Assembly (NCBI RefSeq): GCF_001261775.1
Contig: NZ_LN868536.1
Coordinates: forward strand, 248,001 to 312,000
Origin: Anaeromassilibacillus senegalensis
GTDB lineage: Bacteria; Bacillota; Clostridia; Oscillospirales; Acutalibacteraceae
DNA: 64,000 nucleotides
Reading direction: 5' to 3'
The position numbers and the translations under genes were made by a program. This document shows positions 34,976-44,496 of the stretch, piece after piece. The first letter of the stretch is position 1; each line of letters starts with the position of its first letter. The notes beneath the pieces are model-generated. The model was not told where the DNA came from. It was given only the letters and a program-made list of their open reading frames with translations, and did not search any database.

Positions 34976-35929
34976 ATGAAGATTACAGAAGCAGACAAAA
35001 AGCGGGTCAAGGCGATGGGCTGTTTGTTCAACCGCGAGAGCGAGGACGAATTTAACGTCCGTGTCATCACGGAGAACGGCACGCTGACCGGTGTGCAGCT
35101 TGCCAATATTGCTGAAGCGGCGGACCGGTTCGGCAGCGGTACGGTGGCGTTCACCACGCGTCTGACCGTGGAAATCTCCGGGGTCAAATATGAGGACATC
35201 CCCGCTTTGCAGGCGCATCTGGCGCGGGCGAATCTGGAGACCGGCGGGACCGGCGCAAAGGTGCGCCCGGTGACAGCATGCAAGGGGACCACCTGCGTCT
35301 TCGGACAGATCAACACACAGGCGATTGCAAAACAGATCCACAAGCGGTTTTATGAGGGCTATAAGGACGTCGCCCTGCCGCACAAGTTTAAAATCGCGGT
35401 GGGCGGCTGCCCAAATAACTGCATGAAGCCCGACCTGAACGACTTTGGGCTGATCGGGCAGAACAAGCCGTTGGTCAACTGGGATAAATGCCGCGGCTGC
35501 AAGAAGTGCATTGTGCAGGAAGGCTGCCAGCGCGGCGCCGCCAAGGTGGTGGACGGCAAGATTACCATTGACAAGGACCGCTGCAACGCCTGCGGAAAAT
35601 GTATCCGCAACTGCTACTTCAAGAGCCTCAGTTCGCAGGCGCACGGCGTCAAAATTGTGATCGGCGGGCGTTGGGGCCGGGAGGGCCGCAAGGCGTCGGA
35701 ATTGCCGGGCATTTATTCCGCCATCGACGCGATGGATATTCTGGAAAAAACGCTCCTAGCATACCGCCACTATGGGCGTCCGCGCGAGCGGTTCGGCCTG
35801 ATGGTGGAGCGCTTGGGCATGGACCGCATGGAGGAACTGCTGCTCACGGACGAGGTGCTCCGGAAGAAGGAACAAATTCTGGCGGAGCCGGTTGGCGCGG
35901 GCGCGGACCTTCAGCCGGGACGCGCCTAA
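34976..35929 (+). CDS. Siroheme/4Fe-4S reductase-like protein with ferredoxin domain (AsrC-like)
   Basis: A 317-residue redox protein. The half-domain of nitrite/sulfite reductases (about 8-70) is followed by the siroheme/Fe4S4 ligand set CKGTTC (about 102-107) and CPNNC (about 143-147), then a two-cluster ferredoxin insert (CRGCKKCIVQEGC and CNACGKCIRNC), then a C-terminal reductase part (YRHYGRPRERFG). This is the layout of the AsrC subunit of anaerobic sulfite reductase and of related assimilatory proteins. AsrA and AsrB partners are not in the window. It is the last gene of the operon, 26 bases after the ATPase. Confidence 0.85.
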   Translation: MKITEADKKRVKAMGCLFNRESEDEFNVRVITENGTLTGVQLANIAEAADRFGSGTVAFTTRLTVEISGVKYEDIPALQAHLARANLETGGTGAKVRPVTACKGTTCVFGQINTQAIAKQIHKRFYEGYKDVALPHKFKIAVGGCPNNCMKPDLNDFGLIGQNKPLVNWDKCRGCKKCIVQEGCQRGAAKVVDGKITIDKDRCNACGKCIRNCYFKSLSSQAHGVKIVIGGRWGREGRKASELPGIYSAIDAMDILEKTLLAYRHYGRPRERFGLMVERLGMDRMEELLLTDEVLRKKEQILAEPVGAGADLQPGRA

Positions 35930-35984
35930 GGCGAGGATCAGTTTCACCTTGCGGACAATGTTTAAAAGGTCTTTCTACGTTTTC

Positions 35985-36020
35985 CGGGGCCGTTGCAGAA
36001 TACAAGCTGCAACGGCCCCG
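35985..36020 (+). terminator. Terminator of the HD/VanRS/ABC operon
   Basis: A 14-bp perfect stem, CGGGGCCGTTGCAG (35985-35998) with its complement at 36007-36020, then TTGTCGATT. Confidence 0.8.
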
Positions 36021-36124
36021 TTGTCGATTCAGGCAGGATACAAGCCCGTATGATAAAAGAACCCGAAAGGACACAGAGAGGACAAACGGCGCGTCTACAA
36101 TACAGACAGAAAGGGGAGAGCGGA

Positions 36125-36826
36125 ATGGCAGACCGGTTGCTGATCGTGGAGGACGAACCGCGCATGCGGGAAATCATCGCCGACTATTTTGGGGAAAAAG
36201 GGTTTGTGGTGACGGGCGCGCGGGACGGTGTGGAAGCGCTGCAAAAACTGGAGGAGTCGGAGTTTGACATTGTACTGCTGGACATCATGATGCCGGAGCT
36301 GGACGGTTTTTCTGTCTGCCGCCGGATCCGGAAGACCAGCGAGGTGCCCATTGTCTTTCTGACAGCGCGCAGCGATGAGGACGACAAGCTCTTCGGCTAC
36401 GAGCTGGGAGCGGACGACTATGTGACAAAGCCCTTTTCCCTTGCGGTGCTCTGCGCGAAGGCGCAGTCGTTGATCCGGCGCGCCAAGGGGCAGGTGCGCG
36501 GCGGCGCGGTGCTTTCCATGGGCGGCGTGACGCTCAACTATAAGACGCGCAAGGTGCTGGCGGATGGGACGGAGTGCGTCCTCGCACCAAAGGAGTTTGA
36601 GCTGCTGGCGGCACTGATGGAGAACCGGGACTGTGTGCTGACACGGGAGCAGCTGCTGGCTAAGGTGTGGGGATTCGATTATTTTGGAGAGGACCGCGTG
36701 GTGGATACACATATCAAGAAACTGCGCGCCGCTTTGGGTGAAAAGGCGGGTTACATCAAAACGGTGATCAAAGTGGGGTACTCGTTTACAGCGGAAGGGG
36801 GGGACGGACCATGTACGATAAAATGA
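36125..36826 (+). CDS. OmpR-family response regulator
   Basis: A 233-residue regulator. The ATG at 36125 follows AAAGGGGAGAG; the longer frame to 35993 runs through the terminator. Receiver: E9/D10 pair (IVEDEPRM), phosphoacceptor D53 (VLLDIMMPEL), T in VFLTARSDEDD and K in DYVTKPFSL; winged helix with LAPKEFELLAALMENRD and IKTVIKVGYSF. It overlaps the kinase gene by 16 bases. Targets are unknown; the GH84 gene downstream is separated by a terminator. Confidence 0.93.
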   Translation: MADRLLIVEDEPRMREIIADYFGEKGFVVTGARDGVEALQKLEESEFDIVLLDIMMPELDGFSVCRRIRKTSEVPIVFLTARSDEDDKLFGYELGADDYVTKPFSLAVLCAKAQSLIRRAKGQVRGGAVLSMGGVTLNYKTRKVLADGTECVLAPKEFELLAALMENRDCVLTREQLLAKVWGFDYFGEDRVVDTHIKKLRAALGEKAGYIKTVIKVGYSFTAEGGDGPCTIK

Positions 36827-38610
36827 CCGGGCTGCGGCGCAGCGTATACCGGCGCACGGCCATCCATTTCTGCATTTTTTATCTGCTGATTATGCTGTTT
36901 GTCACGGTGATTCTGGCCGCGTCCCACCGCGGCGAGCTGATACGCGCGCTGGAGCTGGATTGGAACGACGTGTCCCGTCAGGCCGGCGCGGTTGTGGACG
37001 GCAAGTCTCCGGATCAGCTCACGGTGGAGGATCGGGTGGAGCTGAACGGGATACTGGCGGACTTTTGCGGGAAACAGAGCTACCGCAGCGCCTATCCGGA
37101 CGCGGTGCTCTGCTGGTCGGATGGGGAGACCCTGCATCCGGTCGCGCGCGCCGGGTTTGGAACCATCTCCTTTTCCGATCCGGAGGACGGGACGGTCAAA
37201 CATCTCTTTATGGATGATTATATGGATGTGAAAGAGATTTCCGACCTGCTGCGGAATGCAAAGACAGAGCGTTTCAGAGGACAATGGAAGGACGATCGAA
37301 CCGTCAACACGGTGCGGGGCTATGAGGATGGGAACCGCATCATCCCCAAAAGCCTGGAGATCGATTGGGTTGGCAGTGTGGAGAGCTGGCGCAAGGAATT
37401 TCAGCCGGAGCATGTGGACGGTTTGGAGCTGCGGGAATATCGGGACGTCGTGTTTTACATGCCAAATTTCCACTGGGTGGAGAACTATGATGAAGCGCAG
37501 CCCTACCAAAAAGGGCGCGAAAACCTGAACCGCTATTTGCAATTTTCTCCGTCCGATGCGCCGTTCCAGGTGATGTCACAGTTCGGCGCGGCAAAGCTTT
37601 ATTATGCGGATGGTTACCGTGACGGCGACGGCTACCGGCTGCTGTATGCGGCGGATTACCACCCGGTCTGGCTCGCGGTGCGTCAACTGCTGTACGTCTA
37701 CCTGATCGGCCTGCTTGCCGCCGTTTTCCTGATGAGCGTGCTGTCCAGTGAACTGTCCCGATTTGTTACCCAGCCGATCGAGGGGTTGAACCGTGCCGCG
37801 CTGGAGATGGCCTCCGGGAAGCGGGACGTGGAGTACCGGGTCGAGAAGGGGCGTGACGACGAAATTGCGGAGCTGGCGAACAGCCTGAACGTCATGTCCC
37901 GGCATTTACAGGGCGAATACGACCGGCAGGTGGAGCGGGAAAAACAGCGGCGGGAGTTGACCAACGCCATTGCGCATGAACTGAAAACACCGCTCGGCAT
38001 CATTCACGGCTACTGCGAAAGCTTACAGGAGAACATCCATGTGGAGAAGCGCACGCAGTATCTGGCGGTCATTCTGGATGAGACGGAGCGGATGAACGCA
38101 CTGGTTCTGGAGATGCTTGACCTGTCCCGCATGGAGTCGGAGTCTTTCCACCTGCGGATGGAGCCGTTCCTCCTGGATGAGCTGGCGCGGGAGGAGGCGG
38201 ACCGGTATCGGCCCGCCGCGGGGGAGAAGGAAGTCCGGATTTCCCTGCAATTGGAGCCGGCCTGCCGGATAACGGCGGACAGGGGCCGTATCGCGCAGGC
38301 ACTCTCCAACTTCCTCTCCAACGCCATCCGCCATACGCCGCAAGGGGGAGCCATCTCCGTCCGTGTGCTTCATGCGGGGCACGCCGTCCGCTGTGAAGTG
38401 GAAAACGACGGCGCGCCGATCCCGGAGGAGCAGCAGGAGCGGATATGGGACGTGTTTTACAAGGCGGACGCTTCCCGGCAGCGCGCAAAAGGGGGAACCG
38501 GCCTGGGACTTGCCATTGCCAGGCATATCCTAGAGCTGCACGGCATGACCTATGGCGTCCGGAATACCGGCACAGGCGTATTGTTCTGGTTTGAACTGCA
38601 ACAGGCGTAA
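36811..38610 (+). CDS. Sensor histidine kinase with large extracytoplasmic domain
   Basis: A 599-residue kinase. TM1 is at about 18-38 and TM2 at about 289-311; between them lies an outer domain of about 245 residues with no family I recognise (VDGLELREYRDVVFYMPNF, QVMSQFGAAKLYYADGYRDG), unusually large for this class. A HAMP domain (SRFVTQPIEGLNRAALEMAS) and H-box AIAHELKTPLGIIHGYCESL with H389 follow, then N-box NFLSNAIRHTPQG, G1 VENDGAPIPEE and GTGLGLAIARH. It is co-transcribed with the regulator at 36125 and ends 19 bases before a strong terminator. Confidence 0.92.
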   Translation: MYDKMTGLRRSVYRRTAIHFCIFYLLIMLFVTVILAASHRGELIRALELDWNDVSRQAGAVVDGKSPDQLTVEDRVELNGILADFCGKQSYRSAYPDAVLCWSDGETLHPVARAGFGTISFSDPEDGTVKHLFMDDYMDVKEISDLLRNAKTERFRGQWKDDRTVNTVRGYEDGNRIIPKSLEIDWVGSVESWRKEFQPEHVDGLELREYRDVVFYMPNFHWVENYDEAQPYQKGRENLNRYLQFSPSDAPFQVMSQFGAAKLYYADGYRDGDGYRLLYAADYHPVWLAVRQLLYVYLIGLLAAVFLMSVLSSELSRFVTQPIEGLNRAALEMASGKRDVEYRVEKGRDDEIAELANSLNVMSRHLQGEYDRQVEREKQRRELTNAIAHELKTPLGIIHGYCESLQENIHVEKRTQYLAVILDETERMNALVLEMLDLSRMESESFHLRMEPFLLDELAREEADRYRPAAGEKEVRISLQLEPACRITADRGRIAQALSNFLSNAIRHTPQGGAISVRVLHAGHAVRCEVENDGAPIPEEQQERIWDVFYKADASRQRAKGGTGLGLAIARHILELHGMTYGVRNTGTGVLFWFELQQA

Positions 38611-38628
38611 TACAACCTTATATTGCAC

Positions 38629-38674
38629 AGGTGAGCGGTCCGAAGAAGTCCCTTCGGTTCGCCCACCTTTTTTT
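38629..38674 (+). terminator. Terminator of the second two-component operon
   Basis: Two-part stem: GGTGAGCG with CGCCCACC across a mismatch, and TCCGAAG/CTTCGG inside, followed by T7. Confidence 0.8.
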
Positions 38675-38832
38675 GAGTGAAAACTTGTTTTCGAAAAATA
38701 ATCGCAGGCGGGAAAAATAGCGCAAAATCCATGGACAAACCCGCCGGGAATTTATACAATAAAACTGACCATATGCTTCCCGTATCGTTCGAAATGACCG
38801 GGAAAGAGTTTGAGAAGGAAGAAGGAGAAAAC

Positions 38833-41800
38833 ATGAAAAAAAGATTGCAGGCCTCGCTCGGAGCGTTCCTGTGTCTGACGCTGCTGGTCTCCATTGTGAT
38901 CACCGCGTTTGCAGCGCAGAACCAGTCGCCGCCCCGGGCCAACACGGACACGTACGAGCTTTACCCGACGCCGCACAGCGTCGTCTATGCGGACGATGGA
39001 TTTGAGCTGACGGATACGGTCACGCTGATCTGCGGCGAGGGAATCGACGCGCCCACCAAGAACCGCGCGGTGCAGGCGCTTGCCGCGCAGGATATCCAGG
39101 CGGTGGATGCGGAGCAGCCTGTGGAGGGCAGAAGCACTCTGCTGATCGGCATGAACGGAGACGGCAGCGCGGCGGACGCCTACACGGAACAGAACAGCCT
39201 GAAGGAAGAGGGGCTGTTTGACAAAATGGATTCGTATATTCTCTCTGCGCTGGACGGTATGATTTCCATTTTGGGCAAGGACACGGACGCCGCGTTTTAT
39301 GGCGCGACCACGCTGAAACACATTCTGGAGCAGACGCAGGACCGGAACATTCGCAATTTGACGATCTGTGACTACTCGGATTCAGAGTATCGCGGCTTTA
39401 TTGAAGGTTATTATGGCCTGCCCTGGAGCAATGAAGACCGCAAATCCCTGATGCGCTTCGGTGGCGAATTTAAAATGACCACCTATGTATTTGCGCCAAA
39501 GGACGACCCGTACCATAATGAACATTGGCGGACTCTGTATCCCCAGGATAAGCTGGACGAAATCGCGGACATGGTGCAGACGGGTATCGATTCCAAATGC
39601 CGGTTTGTCTGGACCATCCACCCGTTTATGAACCAGGGCATCAACTTTGGCGCCAACTATGAACATGATCTTCAGGTGATTAAGACGAAGTTCCAGCAGC
39701 TCTACGACGTGGGCGTGCGTCAGTTCGGCGTGCTGGCCGACGATGCCGGCGCACTCAGCTCAACGAATATGGTCCGTTTGATGACGGACCTGGATCAATG
39801 GGTTAAGGAAAAAGAAGACGTGGAAGACCTGCTGTTTTGCCCGCCGGGCTATAATAAGGGCTGGGCCAATGTGGCGGATCTGCAAACATGGCGCACCATG
39901 CCGGAGGATGTGCATATCTTCTGGACGGGCGACGGCGTTTGCGGCTGGGTCAACCAGGGAACGTTTGACTACTTTACACAGCATACCGGCAGAGAAGCCC
40001 TGATGTGGCTGAACTGGCCGGTCAACGATATCAATAAGGTCCGTCTGCTGATGGGACCGGGCGAAGTGATGGGTAAAAACGTCACCGGCTTTGAAGGAAT
40101 TGTCAGCAACCCGATGCAGCAGGCCGAATGCAGCAAGACGGCCCTCTTTGCCGTGGCGGACTATACGTGGAACATCGGCGCGTTTAACAAGGATAAGAGC
40201 TGGGAAGATTGCTTTAAATACATTGAGCCGGACGCGGCGGAAGAACTGCATACAATGGCAAAGCACCTGCAGGATCCAACGCCGAATGGCCATGGACTAA
40301 GCCTGCCGGAATCTGTGGAGCTGAACCCGAAGCTGGAATCCTTTAAAACGAAATATGCGGCGGGCGAATCCATTAAGGAAATCGGGACCGAGCTGGTCGC
40401 GAAGTTTGATCAGATCATTGAAGCGACAGAGGCTTTCCCGGAAAAGTCAAAAAATGAGGATTTGAAAGACGAAATGGAGCCGTGGCGTCTCTCTTTGCAG
40501 GCGCTCAGCAGGGCCAATAAAGAGCTGATCCAGACCGCGATTGCACTGGAAGAGCACAATAATGACGCGGTTTGGGCGCATTATTCGGAGGGAACTGCAC
40601 AGTTTGCGCTTTCCAAGACCTTCCCGGTAAAAAATAAGGACGCCGTTCAACTGGTAGAAGCCGGTTCAAAGCGTTTGATTCCCTTTGCGACCACCTTGTC
40701 GCGGCAGCTGTCCGAGCCGGTCAAGGAGATCGTTGCCCCCGTGGAAGGGGATACCGTAAAATCCAGCCTATACACCAATTTCACCGCTGGAAATATCTAT
40801 GAAGGCAGCCTGAATAACATCGTGGACGGCAACGATAGCACCCACGCGTGGATCAACCGGTATATCAATCAGGGCGACTATGTCGGTTTGCAGTTCAGCA
40901 AGCCCGCGCAGATCACCGGCGTGCGCGTGGTGCAGGGCACCAACGGGAAGCCGAAGGATGCGTTCCATTACGGAAAATTCCAGTATTCCATGGACGGCCA
41001 GACCTGGACCGACCTGAATAACGGCCAGACATACGGCCCGTATCAGACAAATATCCAGCTCAATAATCTGGACATCACCGCAAAATACATCCGCTTTATC
41101 CAGGATGGCGCGCTCAAGGCAGACGGCGAGGCCAATCCGAAATGGCCGGCGTTCCGCACCTTTGAGGTGACGCAGAAGGATACCGGCAGCGGCGTTTACA
41201 CCAACGTGGAAGCCCTCAAAGACTGGGCGCTGGAGATTGCGGCGGATACCGCGACGCTTTCCGGCGATACCGCGACACTGGCAGCGGGCGAATATGTAGG
41301 AATGAAACTTCCCAGAATCCGCGATCTCTCTTCCATTGTTGTAACGGCAGACGGCGCGGAAAAACTGACGCTGGAAACCTCCATGAACACAAAGGAATGG
41401 AGCGCGTTTGATCCCGCCGATCCGCGGCCCGCGCGTTATGTCCGGCTGATCAACCGCGGCGCGGAAGCTGTTGTATGTAATCTGGACGCGTTAACGGTTG
41501 CATCCAACGAAATTGCACCGATTTCACTCGCAGCCAATACCATCGGTTCGCTTGGCGGCGACGCGAAAAATTTGTTTGACGGCGACTGGACCACACAGAC
41601 GCAGTTTAAGGGAAGCCAGGCAAACGGCCGCTACTTCACCTACGACCTGGGCCAGGTGATCCATCTGGATTCCCTCAAGTTTGTTCTGAGTGACGGCGAA
41701 TGGGACTTCCCGCGCAACGCGGACGTATACGTCTCTTTGGACAACGCCAATTGGGAGAAAATCCTGACCATCGGCGACGGCAGGACGGACGTTACATTGC

Positions 41801-42333
41801 AGGATGTATTTCCGGCACATGAAATTTCCTATAATACGTTGACGCAGACCGGCATCGACAAGGATGTCCGGTATCTGAAGGTCAACCTGACTTCCGGCCC
41901 CGGCCCGAGCGACAAATGGGTGCGCTTAAACGAAATCGTCCTCAACGGCGGGGCATATATCCCGCAGGAGAACAACCCCACCTTTATCAGCGACCCGGTT
42001 GAAAAGCAGGGCCACGCGGCGTCCAACCTGACGGACGGTGATCTGAGCACGACTTACCTGCCGGACAGCTCCAAGGCGGACAACGGCGTGCTGCTGTATC
42101 GTTTGTCTGAAGGAAAGAGCCTGCGGCAGATCAATATTCAGCAAAGCCCCAACACGCTGTCCAACGCGCGTGTACTTGTGCGTTTGGCAGGCCAGCAGAA
42201 CTTTGTAGAGATCGGCGCGCTGTCGCGGAGCTTCAACGTGTTCGACCGTCTGCCGGAGGGCGATATTGTTGAACTCCAGATTGTGTGGGACGGCGTCGCT
42301 CCGGAACTGCATGAACTTATTGTGATTGAATAA
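38833..42333 (+). CDS. Secreted GH84 beta-N-acetylhexosaminidase with CBM-like domains
   Basis: A 1166-residue secreted enzyme that removes terminal GlcNAc from glycans (NagJ/hyaluronidase type). The ATG at 38833 follows GAAGGAG and opens a signal peptide (MKKRLQASLGAFLCLTLL). Order: GH84 N-terminal domain (YPTPHSVVYADDGFEL); catalytic barrel with YRGFIEGYYGLPWS, VWTIHPFMNQGINFG and the paired catalytic aspartates D303-D304 in VLADDAGAL; helical region; several F5/8-type beta-sandwich domains (about 635-790, 870-970 and 985-1166). It lacks the FIVAR/C-terminal tail of the GH2 and GH97 proteins. Mucin or peptidoglycan-type substrates are plausible (inference). Confidence 0.93.
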   Translation: MKKRLQASLGAFLCLTLLVSIVITAFAAQNQSPPRANTDTYELYPTPHSVVYADDGFELTDTVTLICGEGIDAPTKNRAVQALAAQDIQAVDAEQPVEGRSTLLIGMNGDGSAADAYTEQNSLKEEGLFDKMDSYILSALDGMISILGKDTDAAFYGATTLKHILEQTQDRNIRNLTICDYSDSEYRGFIEGYYGLPWSNEDRKSLMRFGGEFKMTTYVFAPKDDPYHNEHWRTLYPQDKLDEIADMVQTGIDSKCRFVWTIHPFMNQGINFGANYEHDLQVIKTKFQQLYDVGVRQFGVLADDAGALSSTNMVRLMTDLDQWVKEKEDVEDLLFCPPGYNKGWANVADLQTWRTMPEDVHIFWTGDGVCGWVNQGTFDYFTQHTGREALMWLNWPVNDINKVRLLMGPGEVMGKNVTGFEGIVSNPMQQAECSKTALFAVADYTWNIGAFNKDKSWEDCFKYIEPDAAEELHTMAKHLQDPTPNGHGLSLPESVELNPKLESFKTKYAAGESIKEIGTELVAKFDQIIEATEAFPEKSKNEDLKDEMEPWRLSLQALSRANKELIQTAIALEEHNNDAVWAHYSEGTAQFALSKTFPVKNKDAVQLVEAGSKRLIPFATTLSRQLSEPVKEIVAPVEGDTVKSSLYTNFTAGNIYEGSLNNIVDGNDSTHAWINRYINQGDYVGLQFSKPAQITGVRVVQGTNGKPKDAFHYGKFQYSMDGQTWTDLNNGQTYGPYQTNIQLNNLDITAKYIRFIQDGALKADGEANPKWPAFRTFEVTQKDTGSGVYTNVEALKDWALEIAADTATLSGDTATLAAGEYVGMKLPRIRDLSSIVVTADGAEKLTLETSMNTKEWSAFDPADPRPARYVRLINRGAEAVVCNLDALTVASNEIAPISLAANTIGSLGGDAKNLFDGDWTTQTQFKGSQANGRYFTYDLGQVIHLDSLKFVLSDGEWDFPRNADVYVSLDNANWEKILTIGDGRTDVTLQDVFPAHEISYNTLTQTGIDKDVRYLKVNLTSGPGPSDKWVRLNEIVLNGGAYIPQENNPTFISDPVEKQGHAASNLTDGDLSTTYLPDSSKADNGVLLYRLSEGKSLRQINIQQSPNTLSNARVLVRLAGQQNFVEIGALSRSFNVFDRLPEGDIVELQIVWDGVAPELHELIVIE

Positions 42334-42360
42334 CGAAATAGCGGCAGTTGCTGCAAAATA

Positions 42361-42409
42361 AAAGAGGCTGTGCGGAGGAGGTTTTTCCTCTCCGCACAGC
42401 CTCTTTTTT
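42361..42409 (+). terminator. Terminator of the GH84 gene
   Basis: A long near-perfect stem (AAAGAGGCTGTGCGGA with its complement, inner GGAGG/CCTC) followed by T6. Confidence 0.9.
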
Positions 42410-42420
42410 GAAAAAAGGGG

Positions 42421-42449
42421 TTGACATTTCCACAAAACGACTGTATTAT
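42421..42449 (+). promoter_or_regulatory. Sigma-A promoter of the GntR/ABC-2 operon
   Basis: TTGACA (42421-42426), 17 bases, TATTAT (42444-42449). Confidence 0.85.
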
Positions 42450-42450
42450 T

Positions 42451-42468
42451 GTATTAAGTTATTAGTAC
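42451..42468. promoter_or_regulatory. GntR/YtrA-type operator
   Basis: GTATTAAGTTATTAGTAC is an imperfect 18-bp palindrome (GTAYTAA...TTARTAC), just downstream of the -10 box and 22 bases before the regulator ATG; autorepression is likely. Confidence 0.6.
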
Positions 42469-42490
42469 AAACAATAACGGAGGTGAAACA

Positions 42491-42856
42491 ATGGGATGGG
42501 ATCTAAAATCAGACAGGCCGATATACGCGCAGCTGATCGAGCAAATTGAGCTCATGATTGTCTCAGGGATGTATCCGCCCGGGTCAAAGCTGCCCTCCGT
42601 GCGAGACCTTGCCTCCGATGCTTCGGTGAATCCAAACACCATGCAGCGCGCCCTCTCTCAGTTGGAAACGGATGGACTGCTGTTTGCACAGCGGACCAGC
42701 GGAAGATTCGTGACGGAAGATGTGAGTAAGATCATGGAGACAAAACGAAACCTTGCGGTGGAGCAGGTCAATGAATTTTTGGAGAAAATGAGCCGATTGG
42801 GGTATGACCGAAAGCAAACAGTGGACTTATTGCAATCGACAGAGGAGGAATCGTAA
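42491..42856 (+). CDS. GntR-family regulator, YtrA subfamily
   Basis: A 121-residue regulator. The winged helix-turn-helix (about 10-77) has PIYAQLIEQIELMIVSGMYP, GSKLPSVRDLA and NPNTMQRALSQLETDGL; only a short helical tail follows, so there is no ligand domain, as in YtrA. GGAGG precedes the ATG. Its stop overlaps the ATG of the ABC ATPase by one base, and a palindrome lies in its promoter, so it probably represses its own operon until envelope stress (family knowledge of YtrA). Confidence 0.92.
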   Translation: MGWDLKSDRPIYAQLIEQIELMIVSGMYPPGSKLPSVRDLASDASVNPNTMQRALSQLETDGLLFAQRTSGRFVTEDVSKIMETKRNLAVEQVNEFLEKMSRLGYDRKQTVDLLQSTEEES

Positions 42857-43554
42857 TGGACAACATTTTAGAGTGCCGGAATTTGGTGAAGCTGTTTCCC
42901 AACTGCATGGCGCTCAATGGGGTGGACCTGGAAATCCCCAAGGGACGCATCATCGGCCTTTTGGGGCCGAACGGCAGCGGCAAAAGCACCCTGATGAAGC
43001 TGGCGAACGGCCTGCTAACTCCCACGCAGGGCGAAATCCTGATCAACGGAAAAGCGCCCGGCGTGGAATCCAAAAAGGTGGTTTCGTATCTGCCGGAACG
43101 CACCTATCTGACAGAATGGATGACGGTACAGGATATGACAGACCTGTTTGCGGACTTTTATGCGGATTTTAACAAGGAAAAGGCGTTCGGCATGTTCAAG
43201 CGCTTGGCCATCAATCCAAAGCTCCGCATCAAGACCATGAGCAAGGGCACCAAGGAAAAGGTGCAGCTGATTCTGGTCATGAGCCGGGAAGCGGAGCTGT
43301 ACCTGCTCGACGAGCCCATCGGCGGCGTGGACCCGGCGGCACGCGATTTTATCCTGGACACCATCATCGGCAACTACAACGAAAACGCGACCGTGTTGAT
43401 TTCCACACATCTTATCTCCGATGTGGAAAAGGTTCTGGACGACGTCATATTCATCAATCAGGGCGGCATTGTGCTGAAGGCCTCGGTGGATGACATCCGA
43501 GAGAAACAGGATAAGAGTGTGGATGCACTGTTCCGGGAGGTGTTCAAATGTTAG
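42856..43554 (+). CDS. ABC transporter ATP-binding protein (YtrB/CcmA type)
   Basis: A 232-residue ATPase. Walker A LLGPNGSGKST, Q-loop SYLPER, signature variant MSKGTKEKVQLIL, Walker B LYLLDEPIGGVDP and H-loop LISTHLISDVEK are all seen. The signature 'SKGTKEK' in place of LSGGQ is usual in YtrB-like exporter ATPases. It overlaps the permease gene by 7 bases and the regulator by 1. Cytoplasmic partner of the ABC-2 permease at 43548. Confidence 0.93.
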   Translation: MDNILECRNLVKLFPNCMALNGVDLEIPKGRIIGLLGPNGSGKSTLMKLANGLLTPTQGEILINGKAPGVESKKVVSYLPERTYLTEWMTVQDMTDLFADFYADFNKEKAFGMFKRLAINPKLRIKTMSKGTKEKVQLILVMSREAELYLLDEPIGGVDPAARDFILDTIIGNYNENATVLISTHLISDVEKVLDDVIFINQGGIVLKASVDDIREKQDKSVDALFREVFKC

Positions 43555-44363
43555 GAAAACTGATCAAGCATGAATTCAAGGCAACGGCACGCATCTATCT
43601 GCCTTTCTTTATCATGCTGTTTCTGTTCACCGTCGTGAACCGCGTCTTTATGCAAATGAATGCCGGATTGGAATATTCTCCGCAGAGAATGATTCCACAG
43701 ACCATCCTGATGATTTTGTACGTGCTTGCGGTTGTCATTGTCCTGGTATTGACGCTGGGCGTCACCGTGCAGCGCTTCTATAAAAACCTGATGACGGACG
43801 AAGGCTATCTGATGTTCACGCTGCCTGTCACACAGGACCAGCTGATTCTCAGCAAGCTGATCGTGGCGTTTGTCTGGAATATTTTCAGCACGGCGATCGC
43901 CATGCTATCCTTCCTGGGATTATTTATGGACGGGAAAACCCTTCAGCTGTTCATTGAAGAGTTGGGAAGGCTCTGGCAGACAGCCGCGGAAAACCAGGTC
44001 AATCTTACCTGGCTGGTCATTTTGTTTGGCACCACCTTTTTGTTTGGCCTGGTCAGCGGCATTTTGCAGCTTTACGCCTCCATTGTGATCGGCTGTACCA
44101 GCTCCCGGCATAAAATTCTGTTGGGACTCGGTGTGTACCTGGGCTTTAATGTGGTGTCGCAGATCGTAGGTTCCCTCGCGCTTCCCTTTACCAGCAACTG
44201 GCTGGTCACGATCTCCGCGCAAAAAGGGGGGCCGACTCCGGTGCAGTATGCGGAGTTTTTCCAGGGGATGCTATTGTTTGGCATCATACTTTCCATTGTG
44301 TTTTCAGTCGCATTCTATATCATCACCCGCATGATGCTGAAGCGTAAGCTGAATCTGGAGTAA
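43548..44363 (+). CDS. ABC-2 type membrane permease
   Basis: A 271-residue membrane protein with about six hydrophobic segments (about 18-38, 60-84, 105-130, 160-185, 190-215 and 240-262). No conserved catalytic residues are expected. RBS AGGAGG (in GGGAGGTG) lies upstream. It is the third gene of the GntR operon, followed by a terminator. Related systems export peptides or respond to wall-active antibiotics; the cargo here is unknown. Confidence 0.85.
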   Translation: MLGKLIKHEFKATARIYLPFFIMLFLFTVVNRVFMQMNAGLEYSPQRMIPQTILMILYVLAVVIVLVLTLGVTVQRFYKNLMTDEGYLMFTLPVTQDQLILSKLIVAFVWNIFSTAIAMLSFLGLFMDGKTLQLFIEELGRLWQTAAENQVNLTWLVILFGTTFLFGLVSGILQLYASIVIGCTSSRHKILLGLGVYLGFNVVSQIVGSLALPFTSNWLVTISAQKGGPTPVQYAEFFQGMLLFGIILSIVFSVAFYIITRMMLKRKLNLE

Positions 44364-44400
44364 ACACAGTGCAGGTTTTCTGCAATAGATTGGCAACGTA

Positions 44401-44441
44401 AGAGCGCCTCCCCCGCCGAAGGCAGGGGAGGCGCTCTATTT
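44401..44441. terminator. Bidirectional terminator
   Basis: AGAGCGCCTCCCC (44401-44413) pairs with GGGGAGGCGCTCT (44426-44438); it serves the ABC-2 operon (+) and the convergent orphan gene (-). Confidence 0.85.
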
Positions 44442-44496
44442 AGCTGTTTTTACGCATTCCGCCAATTGTGCCGCCGTTTCCGGTTGTATCACACAG

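Noticed and set aside
38629..38832. Start of the GH84 protein at 38677
   Set aside because: That frame begins at the end of the terminator; the signal peptide and ribosome site fix the start at 38833.
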